Origin: Chloroflexi bacterium RBG_13_53_26
Lineage (GTDB): Bacteria; Chloroflexota; Dehalococcoidia; UBA2247; RBG-13-53-26
Reading direction: 5' to 3'
NCBI GenBank assembly: GCA_001795035.1
Contig: MGMW01000100.1
Coordinates: 1 to 10,182, forward strand
Length of the DNA stretch: 10,182 nt
How positions within the stretch are numbered: the stretch's first letter is position 1; every line of letters starts with the position of its first letter. The notes beneath the pieces are model-generated. The model ran no database searches and was not told where the DNA came from. It saw only the letters and a list, made by a program, of their open reading frames with translations. Position numbers and translations under genes: made by a program. This document shows positions 1-6,900 of this stretch, one piece after another.

Positions 1-224
1 GTGGCAATGATAAGACTCCTCTCGTCGGTTATCACATCGCCCACGTAGTATGGCAGGCCGCAGTTGGCAAAGGAAACGTAAGGCCCTCGCTCAAACACGA
101 TGATCTCCGCATCTTCCGATAGCCTCCGTGCCCGTGCTGCACAAGACGCACCACCAGCTACACCACCCACTATCAAGATTCTAGGCTTCCCCAACGAATG
201 CTTCCCCTCAACACCGTTCCTCAT
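1..224 (-). CDS. CoA-disulfide reductase/NADH oxidase-family FAD-dependent oxidoreductase, N-terminal part (partial)
   Basis: The gene reads leftwards from an ATG at 224-222 and leaves the window after 74 codons. The visible protein has a Rossmann FAD-binding start (ILIVGGVAGGASCAARARRL, residues 16-35), an acidic residue at the end of the second strand (IIVFER, Glu45), and the signature SFANCGLPYYVG (51-62). Cys55 of that signature is the single redox-active cysteine of the CoA-disulfide reductase, NADH oxidase/peroxidase and polysulfide reductase group (established family knowledge). These flavoproteins use NAD(P)H to reduce CoA disulfides, polysulfide or oxygen species in the cytoplasm; many carry a C-terminal rhodanese domain, which cannot be checked because that end lies outside. 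A purine-rich GGGGGGAG lies three bases before the ATG. The first 14 residues are longer than usual, but no closer start codon is seen. The gene is divergent from the HD-GYP gene at 613. The exact substrate is unresolved. Confidence 0.88.
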   Translation of the reverse strand, partial: MRNGVEGKHSLGKPRILIVGGVAGGASCAARARRLSEDAEIIVFERGPYVSFANCGLPYYVGDVITDERSLIIA

Positions 225-612
225 CGTCTCCCCCCGTTCTGGATTATCGGGCTAATGAAATCTCCTGGTAGGTATGTTAGCACGGATTATCTGCATCCCC
301 TAGCGTTGTTCCCATTGACCGACCATCGAGCCCCAACATCCTGGCCACTGTTTCCAGAGTGATATAAGTGAGATATCAGGGCGCACTGGCGTGACACAAA
401 TGTAACACCGTTCCGCTAGACTGAAAAGCTGTATGTTGGCTGGATATCTGCTGGATTGGGTATACCCACGAAGGTGTGAACCATGGCTGAGGATTCTGGA
501 AAACTCTCATCCACAGCAGAGATCGCCAGGTAAGAAACTCTGAGGTGTTCCACGTGATGCATATCACAAGTGTTGATGAAGCGCATAGGACTACCTTACC
601 AAGGAGGTCAGC
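225..612. other. Divergent intergenic region (388 bp)
   Basis: This gap separates the divergently read CoADR-like and HD-GYP genes, so promoters for both should lie here. The only strong regulatory signal I can point to is the palindrome at 553-568, annotated separately. A 16-codon mini-ORF (ATG at 483, stop ending at 533) follows a GAAGGTG stretch; whether it is translated is unknown. A weak inverted repeat GATAT-7-ATATC occurs at about 361-377. I could not pick a confident -35/-10 pair in either direction. Confidence 0.6.
553..568. promoter_or_regulatory. CRP/FNR-type operator candidate
   Basis: The sequence CGTGATGCATATCACA matches the classical CRP consensus TGTGA-N6-TCACA at all but the first position. 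Its arms GTGAT/ATCAC form a perfect inverted repeat around GCAT. The centre lies about 52 bases upstream of the ATG at 613, leaving room for a transcription start just before the AGGAGG ribosome binding site, so activation from a class II-like position is possible. A poor -10 candidate (TACCTT, about 593-598) is the best seen downstream. The site could equally repress. The protein that binds is unknown; Crp, Fnr, CooA and Dnr relatives share similar half-sites. Confidence 0.5.
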
Positions 613-1365
613 ATGAGCGGGGGCTTGATACCAGACGCTCTGCACTTCGGTGCACGGGGAAAGAAACCCAAACAGCAGACGAAACAGGCATGCCAGAACC
701 TCCAGAAAATGCTTGAAGGAGCTATCCAGACTTCAACATTGATGGTGGAGACGAGAGATCGCTATTCTGCTGGCCATCATCAACGGGTGGCTCAACTTGC
801 CAGCGCCACAGCACGGGAGTTCAATTTCTCAAACGATCGGATCCAGAGCATCTGCATCGCTGGACTTCTTCATGACATAGGCAAGATATTCATCCCCATT
901 GAAATCCTGGGCAAGCCGGGCAGGCTGAATGAAACAGAGCTGGCCATAGTCAGAACCCACCCCAGAGCGGGCTACGACATACTGAAACAGATTGATTTCC
1001 CATGGCCGATCGCCGACGCTGTGTTGCAGCACCATGAAAGAATGGACGGCTCCGGCTATCCTTCGGGCATCGCCGATGAAGAGATTCTGCTGGAGGCACG
1101 GATCCTGGGTGTGGCCGACGTGGTTGAGGCCATGTGTTCCCGCAGACCCTACCGACCGGCACTCGGTCTGGACAGAGCTCTGATGGAGATCACTGAACAG
1201 AAGGGCTCTCTCTATGACAGCGATGTAGTGGATGCTTGCTCGAGTCTCTTCAAACGGAAAGGCTTTGCATTCCCAGACCAACCTGGAATGTCCATACTGG
1301 GGTTGACGGATCAAATAATTGTGCGCACACGGTCTGGCTCAGCAGTGCCAAATGCCGCCAAATGA
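613..1365 (+). CDS. Stand-alone HD-GYP domain cyclic-di-GMP phosphodiesterase
   Basis: The product (250 aa) is a nearly bare HD-GYP domain, expected to hydrolyse cyclic-di-GMP (or a related cyclic dinucleotide) in the cytoplasm with a bi- or trinuclear metal centre. Visible motifs are HDIGK (87-91), HHERMDGSGYP (140-150, including the GYP triad) and the downstream metal-binding Asp in VADVVEAM. Residues 1-35 are basic and polar and lead into a helix (QNLQKMLEGAIQ) that matches the linker before the HD-GYP domain of the large sensor at 3931-7623. From that linker to the C-terminus the two proteins are about 60% identical by hand alignment. There is no sensor, receiver or membrane segment, so control is probably at the level of transcription or partner proteins. 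The start is secure: AGGAGG lies five bases before the ATG. The last ~30 residues extend past the domain. The orphan gene at 1411 follows after 45 bp on the same strand and may be co-transcribed. Confidence 0.93.
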   Translation: MSGGLIPDALHFGARGKKPKQQTKQACQNLQKMLEGAIQTSTLMVETRDRYSAGHHQRVAQLASATAREFNFSNDRIQSICIAGLLHDIGKIFIPIEILGKPGRLNETELAIVRTHPRAGYDILKQIDFPWPIADAVLQHHERMDGSGYPSGIADEEILLEARILGVADVVEAMCSRRPYRPALGLDRALMEITEQKGSLYDSDVVDACSSLFKRKGFAFPDQPGMSILGLTDQIIVRTRSGSAVPNAAK

Positions 1366-1410
1366 TCGGAATCAATATCGAATAACTGGACCTGAAAACA
1401 CTGACGTAGA

Positions 1411-2562
1411 ATGGAAAACAAGCAGCTAGTAAAGCCGACGGAGCCCGGTGCCGAGGAACTCCACTTCATATACAGCCGTCTGGAGCATCTCTCAGATCAG
1501 GAAATACTGCGTGAGATGCAGGATAAACGTTTTCCACATCGGACCGGTGTTTTCATCAGGCGCTGCAGGAAGGAATACACGGCAGCAAAGAAAGTCCTCC
1601 AGAGCCAGACTACCGGAGTGCCAGACTCAGCGGTAGCAGGAGACAATGGCAGACACCTCAGCGATCTTCTTGGACTTCTTGATGATTCTTCCAGGAGGCT
1701 CGCGTTGCTGCCGGCCATGTTCATACCAGCCAAAGAGCTATACCATGATTGCCCCAGATCACGCTCAGGGAACGGTAACGGCTACCATCAGGACCCTCAT
1801 AGGTCAGCGAAGGCCGACAGTGAAGGGGCACTGCTTTGCCATACACGAGAGCGATATCTGAACGTCCCTCACTGGTCGTTCCAGGCTGCAATTCCACGGA
1901 TAGCCATACCTTGTGCATGGGCCAGGGTTCGTGAGGACTCTTCAAAAACCCGAATGTTAAACGAATCTCTCAGGCAACATCTCTCCGGTTCGACTGTCGG
2001 GGATTTATGGCAGGACTGGGAATCGTTGGCTGCCCAATATGTCGAGGCTTGCTTCAATCTGTGGAATCAAATATGCGCGGATTCGCTGAGTCTATTCGAA
2101 CTGGTAGTCGTCTGGGCCCATGCACCTGACGAAATACAATTCTCATTGGACGATGGCTTCTCACGCACCGTGTATGAAAAACTTACTTGCTCGGGATTCT
2201 GCAACATTTATCCTTGTGGGGCAGCAGAGTACTCATACACAAGTCCGCGCGTGCTGCTCGGCAAAAGAGCGCAACCATTGCTTCGATACGGCAGCGCGGT
2301 TCTTCTGAACGCTAGCGCAAAAACGAAGGACATGCTCCGACTTGACCGCACAGCCGAACCAACAAAAGAGCGCGTAGTGGATCCTATCATAGAACTGCAT
2401 CAGCACCTCATCTCCAAGTATGATGGTTCCAGCAGCAGATCAGAGACTCTCAGGCTCCAGAACGAAGTGGGGAAGCTCAGTGAAAGACTCAGTGGCGAGT
2501 TTGGGTCACTAATCGAACAGCGCGCTATGCCTGGGAATTGCATGATCTGTGGCGGCGGATGA
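1411..2562 (+). CDS. Hypothetical protein of unknown function (383 aa), possibly with an internal compensated frameshift
   Basis: I do not recognise this family. Residues ~27-62 (LSDQEI...RTGVFIRRCRKEYTAAKKVL) are helical and basic and resemble a helix-turn-helix, so DNA binding is possible but unproven. Residues ~195-235 (around LRQHLSG, LWQDWESLAAQY) and ~345-375 look helical and well-formed, and the protein ends in CMICGGG, a CxxC pair (Cys377, Cys380) that could bind metal. There is no signal peptide or clear membrane segment. Residues ~106-150 are odd: rich in His, Arg, Ser, Cys and Gly with little hydrophobic patterning. In the same stretch the +1-shifted frame (about 1735-1858) reads a more protein-like sequence containing IAPDHAQGTVTATIRTL. 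Two compensating indels there would keep the frame open overall. No good ribosome binding site precedes the ATG, which fits translation coupled to the HD-GYP gene 45 bp upstream. The gene converges on the minus-strand gene ending at 2615. Confidence 0.62.
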   Translation: MENKQLVKPTEPGAEELHFIYSRLEHLSDQEILREMQDKRFPHRTGVFIRRCRKEYTAAKKVLQSQTTGVPDSAVAGDNGRHLSDLLGLLDDSSRRLALLPAMFIPAKELYHDCPRSRSGNGNGYHQDPHRSAKADSEGALLCHTRERYLNVPHWSFQAAIPRIAIPCAWARVREDSSKTRMLNESLRQHLSGSTVGDLWQDWESLAAQYVEACFNLWNQICADSLSLFELVVVWAHAPDEIQFSLDDGFSRTVYEKLTCSGFCNIYPCGAAEYSYTSPRVLLGKRAQPLLRYGSAVLLNASAKTKDMLRLDRTAEPTKERVVDPIIELHQHLISKYDGSSSRSETLRLQNEVGKLSERLSGEFGSLIEQRAMPGNCMICGGG

Positions 2563-2614
2563 CGATTTGCTCTTGTCTGGATTCAAGTCTGGTCAGGAGT
2601 GCACTCAGAATCAG

Positions 2615-3145
2615 TCAGCTTGTCTTGGCCTTCCCGGATTTCTTCTTTCGCAGCTTTGTAGCCGCCCGGCATTCTCCCGGTCCTGCTGCCGCGCCTTGAC
2701 TTTCCAGTTGTTTCCACTCAGCTATTCTTGCCTCGATCTCTCCCTTGAATCCCCAGTTAGCTGCAAGGCTGTCTGCCATTTCTTCCCCTGCAGGGAGAGA
2801 CTCGCTGTCCACGCCGTGGTCCAATCTCAGGACCAGATGAGCAAACTGATGGGCTACTTCTCCCAGCGCAGCCTTGCGTGACAGCTTCCCCGTTTCTGGC
2901 CGGAACACCAGAAGGTACACATTGTGATTGTCATCGCGCCCTTCGTGGGGCAGACACGGGGTCCCCATGACACGCACGCTGCTGGAGCCAGGTGCACAAT
3001 CCACTATACAGATGGCCTCTTCGCTGAGCTTGGCGAACAGTCGTTCGTCCATGCGGCCGGTGAAGTCCGTCAACGCCTCACCCAGCATCGGGCTCATGTT
3101 TGCATCTATTGACCATTTCCCGACTTCATACCAGGGCTGGCTCAT
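2615..3145 (-). CDS. Small protein with a zinc-peptidase-like HQxxH motif; probable inactive or altered metallopeptidase relative
   Basis: The product has 176 residues, no signal peptide and no membrane segment. Residues 94-108 (LGEVAHQFAHLVLRL) have the form of the active-site helix of gluzincin-type peptidases (HExxH), with the two histidines kept (His99, His103) but Gln100 where the catalytic Glu is expected. About 20 residues on, GEEMADSLAANWGF (120-133) resembles the second helix that supplies the third metal ligand (Glu122 or Asp125) in ImmA/IrrE-like and related families. The Gln codon is CAG, one base from GAG. Residues 48-85 look like beta strands (VRVMGTPCLP, NVYLLVFRP). The C-terminus is Lys/Arg-rich and probably disordered. 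The start has AGAGG ten bases upstream. The gene stands alone, converging with the 383-aa orphan. The peptidase relationship is inferred from motif shape only; a loss of catalysis with retained metal or protein binding is the simplest reading. Confidence 0.66.
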   Translation of the reverse strand: MSQPWYEVGKWSIDANMSPMLGEALTDFTGRMDERLFAKLSEEAICIVDCAPGSSSVRVMGTPCLPHEGRDDNHNVYLLVFRPETGKLSRKAALGEVAHQFAHLVLRLDHGVDSESLPAGEEMADSLAANWGFKGEIEARIAEWKQLESQGAAAGPGECRAATKLRKKKSGKAKTS

Positions 3146-3385
3146 TATTCAAATACCTCTCGCTCGGTTTTCCTGCACCATCATGTGCTGGCGAGCCCAC
3201 ACAATGCACTCGCCACCATAGCATCATGGCATGCTTCTTGTCAATAACATTCTCACCTGTAGCTATCTCACAAGCAAGATACAAGCGGCTATGTTTCTCG
3301 ACCCAAATGGCTATTTCTGAAGTCCTGTCCGGCCCACCATACTCGACTTCTCGACAGCAGAAGGTCGAGACACTTCTTGAACCTG

Positions 3386-3453
3386 GTGAGCCGTGCGTGT
3401 CAATAGATAGAACTGGAAACGTGGTCTTCAAGGCAGCGTTCGCGTTTCGCTGA
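3386..3453 (+). repeat. Peptide-tail repeat, copy 1
   Basis: This 68-bp unit shares the 5' heptamer GTGAGCC and the 11-mer ATAGATAGAAC with copy 2 (3543-3611), starting 157 bp before it. Read on the plus strand it ends VSIDRTGNVVFKAAFAFR-stop; copy 2 ends VHIDRTAGISFRAVFAFG-stop. Ten of 18 residues are identical, seven of those ten use different synonymous codons, and both copies end with a stop at the same place (TGA, TAG). That pattern indicates divergence under selection on a protein sequence. Upstream the frame stays open back into the start of the minus-strand gene, but without a recognisable product. Confidence 0.5.
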
Positions 3454-3542
3454 GCAAGGTGACCTCCGTTGCACTATCTGGCTGTGCCCCGTTGAACAAA
3501 ACAGGCAAATATAACCTGATGAACAATCCAAGCTTATGCAAC

Positions 3543-3611
3543 GTGAGCCACAGGGTTCATATAGATAGAACCGCTGGCATCAGCTTTAGAGCCGTCTTTG
3601 CCTTCGGTTAG
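3543..3611 (+). repeat. Peptide-tail repeat, copy 2
   Basis: This is the second copy of the unit at 3386-3453, in a different reading frame, ending at TAG 3609-3611. The frame is open from about 3411 and could start at GTG 3459 (50 aa) or ATG 3522, but neither has a clear ribosome binding site, so I read it as a remnant gene end or part of a dispersed repeat rather than an active gene. Short inverted repeats occur along it: GGTTC/GAACC at about 3554-3572, GCTG/CAGC just after, and the hairpin at 3597-3616. Confidence 0.5.
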
Positions 3612-3616
3612 GCAAA
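3597..3616. repeat. Perfect 7-bp inverted repeat (hairpin)
   Basis: TTTGCCT and AGGCAAA flank the six-base loop TCGGTT, forming a perfect stem at the end of peptide-tail copy 2. No T-run follows in either direction, so it is not a typical intrinsic terminator. It could be part of a structured RNA or simply the palindromic end of the repeat. It overlaps the stop codon of the copy 2 frame. Confidence 0.45.
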
Positions 3617-3930
3617 ACCCAAATCATTGTCTATTGATGTACCGAAAAGATATCCCATTGGGTCACTATATCTAGCCATTTGCCTCTTGTCAGGAGAAGC
3701 AACAGAGTGTAAGAATGGGTCTATTGCGATCGATCTACTAGGATTGATGGATGTGAAGATGAACAAGGCTGCGAACCAGCAAGCATAGTATGTCAGAGAG
3801 CCGTTGCTCTGCCTCCTGTCACGACTCTTACAACCCTTGAACAGTGAGCCAGGATTCCATCTATGCCAAACAGGAAGGCAGGATTGGACAGCAGGGCATC
3901 GCTCATGGTTTCAAATCGGAGGTGGCCGGG

Positions 3931-6900
3931 ATGGTAGCAAGGACTAGAGAGACAACAGCCGATACTACGAAGAAGGCCAGAAAATCGGGCATCAATGTCC
4001 TGGGTGACATACCCTGGGGCACTCACTTGTGTCAGTTTTACCAGACGAAAGAAGATTTGATGGATATTCTGGTGCCCTATTTCCAGGCAGGACTGGATAA
4101 CGATGAGTTCTGCCTATGGATTACGGCAGACTCTCTTGGTGAACGGGAAGCCGAGAAAGCCATGGGAGATGCCATGCCTGACTTCTACAGTCTATATCAT
4201 GCAAAGTGGCAGATAGATATAGCCGACAGAAGATGGTATTTCAAAGATGGTTCCTTCAACCTGCCAGCAGTCCTCAGTGGCCAAGGAGGCAGAACCAGTC
4301 AAGCCCTGGCCAGAGGCTATGACGGCATCAGGGTGGCCGTTGATGTGTCCTGGCTGGACAAGAAGAGATGGAAAGGCTTGGCTTCCTACGAAGAAGAGGT
4401 CAAGAATTCCATCGGCGGACAACCAGCCATATTCCTTTGCTCCTATTCCCTGGCTAAGTACGGGGCAACCGAAGTCCTGGATGTGGTCAGGAACCATGAA
4501 TTCGCTCTCGTTAAAAGGGAGGGTGAGTGGCAGCTTTTAGGAACTTCAGAGCGGGAAGCAGCCGAGATTGCCCTGTCAGGGAGTGATCAGGGGTATAAAG
4601 CCCTGCTGGAGAGCACGCCCGAAGGTATGCTCATTATCGATGCTGAGACCATGAGGGTGGTGATGGCCAATCAAGCTGCGGCAGAGGTGTTTGGACTTGC
4701 TTCGGTGGAGGATGCTGTTGGCATTAACCCACTTGAATTTATCCCTCTGGAGGAGAGGGATCGAGTGATCACAACCATCGCCGAGGACATGTTTGAGAAG
4801 GACCTCCGTCAGGTCAATGAATTCCGGGCCCTGACCAGGGATGGCAGAGAGATATGGATCAGCGCTTGGGGGATGCGGACTGAGTACCTTGGACGGCTTG
4901 TTGGGGTGACTTCCATCAGAGACATCACTGCCCAGAAGTTGGCGGAGGAGAAACTCCAGGCATCAGAAGAAGAAAAACGCCTGCTATTAGACAATGCCAC
5001 TGTGGCCATCGTGGTGGTACAGGATGGGATGCTGAAATTTGCCAATTCCAAAGCTGCAGAATTGTCAGGTTATTCACATGAGGAGTTGACCTCCAGACCC
5101 TTCACGGAGTTCATCCATCCTGATGACCGACAGACCTTGACAGAACTCTATCTTAAATTGATGGCAGGTAGTGAAATTCCCCGTGGCCTTGCCTTCAGAG
5201 TCATTAGCAAAGGAGGCAGCACCTTATGGGCCGGGTTTACTGCAGTCTTATTTACCTGGGAGAGGAAACCAGCTCTCTGGTGTTTTCTCAACGATATCAC
5301 CGCCGGCAAGCAGGCAGAGGAGGCTCTAAGAGATTCAGAGGAGCGGCTGAAGATACAGTTTGAATTTGCCCCCGATGCTTATTATTTGAACACTTTCGAA
5401 GGCACCTTCGTTGACGGGAATAGGGCTGCAGAGAAGATGATGGGGTACACGAAGGAGGAGTTGATCGGCAAGAGTTTTCTCACCTTGAATGTCTTATCCG
5501 AAGATCAAGTCCCGAAAGCAGCTACCTTGCTAGCCCAAAATGCCCTGGGGCGACCCACCGGACCGGATGACCTGGTTTTGAACCGTAAGGATGGCACCAA
5601 GGTCACTGTCGAAGTAAATACGTTCCCGGTGAAGATCAAAGGGCAAGACCTGGTGCTAGGCATCGCCCGTGACATCACCAAGCGCAAGCTGACCGAGGAG
5701 GCATTGGAATATCGGATCGAATTTGAACGGCTCATGACCATGATATCGTCCCATCTCATCAATCTTCAATCCAACGAAATTGATGCTGGTATACAAGAGG
5801 CCTTGAAGAGCCTTGGTGAGTTTACAGGTGTCGATAGAAGTTATGTTTTTCTCCTTTCTGATGATAAGACAAGGATGTCTACCACCCATGAGTGGTGTGT
5901 TGAGGGGATCAAGCCGCAAAGGCAAGATCTCCAAGACATACCCGTCGAGCACTTTGTCTGGGGAATGGATAAATTCACCAGTTCCGAACCCATCTGTCTC
6001 TGCCGAGGCGCCGATCACCCGCCTGAGGCAAGGAATGAGATTGAACTATTTGAATCTCTTGATATCCAAACGCTTCTTCTTATTCCAATGATCCTGCATG
6101 GATCTCCAGTGGGATTTGTAGGGTTCGATTCTGTCAACACAGATAAAACATGGTCGGAAGGCGAGGCATCCTTGCTCAGAATAGCAGGTGAAACCTTTCT
6201 CAGCGCTATAGAGAGAAAACAGATGGAGGAGGAATTGCGTGACAGCGAGAGACGTTACCGTCTGCTTGCTGAGAACATCTCAGACGCCATCTGGGTCACC
6301 GATATGAACCTGAGGCCGACCTATATGAGCCCTTCCTACACCAGGCTGATGGGCTACAGCTTTGAGGAAGCCATGGCCCGCGGCATAGAAGAAAGCTTGA
6401 CTCCTGCTTCCATTGAGGCAGCTGCAGATACCTTTGCTAAAGTGCTGGCTGCAGAACAGAAGGGGGAAAGGGATATAGCGCTCAGCTTACCGCCTCTGGA
6501 ACTGGAGATGATACGCAAGGACGGCTCCACCATCTGGGTAGCCAGCACAGTGAGTTTCATACGTGATGCAGATGGCCGGCCTATCGAGATGATAGGAGTC
6601 CTCCGCGATATCACCGACCGCAAGAAGGCAGATCTGGCCTTGCAGGGCAGCGAAGAGAGGTTCCGCGGTCTGGTGGAAACCACCAGCGACTTCGTGTGGG
6701 AAAGAGACGAGAAAGGTATCTATACCTACGCCAGCCCAAGGATACACGAAATATTGGGCTATGAGCCTCAGGAAGCGCTGGGGAAGACACCATTTGACCT
6801 GATGCTGCCTGACGAGGGCAGCCGGGCACGCAAGATATTCGAATCTGCTGTTGCCTTGGCAAAGTCTTTCAGTTTCGTCGAAGCAACATACCTCCATAAG

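Larger units (their letters stand above)
3146..3930. other. 785-bp region without a convincing intact gene
   Basis: This gap lies between the divergent HQxxH gene and the large sensor gene. It contains two tandem degenerate copies of a short peptide-coding tail (3386-3453 and 3543-3611) and a perfect hairpin (3597-3616). Open frames of about 100 codons exist on both strands between 3100 and 3453 but none has a ribosome binding site and a natural composition. From 3620 to 3930 I see only the approach to the sensor gene, with the strong GGAGGTG site at 3918-3924. No confident promoter was found. The region looks like decayed coding sequence or a dispersed repeat rather than a compact promoter. 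Confidence 0.5.

Noticed and set aside
2597..2606. Palindrome GAGTGCACTC between the convergent gene ends as a bidirectional terminator
   Set aside because: The palindrome has no loop, does not extend into a longer stem, and no T-run follows in either direction.
3126..3431. Minus-strand frame of 101 codons upstream of and overlapping the HQxxH gene
   Set aside because: It needs a TTG start with no ribosome binding site, and its first part is antisense to the peptide-tail repeat, whose conservation pattern favours the plus strand. The composition (Trp/His/Cys-rich end) gives no recognisable family.
3100..3453. Plus-strand frame of 117 codons ending in peptide-tail copy 1
   Set aside because: Its 5' part overlaps the start of the HQxxH gene antisense, there is no ribosome binding site, and only the last ~20 residues show a coding signature. 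I annotate only that tail as a repeat.
3492..3515. TTGAAC ... TATAAC as a sigma-70 promoter
   Set aside because: The spacing is only about 12 bases, too short for a -35/-10 pair.
3543..3620. Cyclic-di-GMP riboswitch upstream of the phosphodiesterase gene
   Set aside because: The context is attractive and AGGCAAAACC loosely recalls GEMM sequences, but the conserved GEMM core elements are not present and the region is over 300 bases from the start codon.
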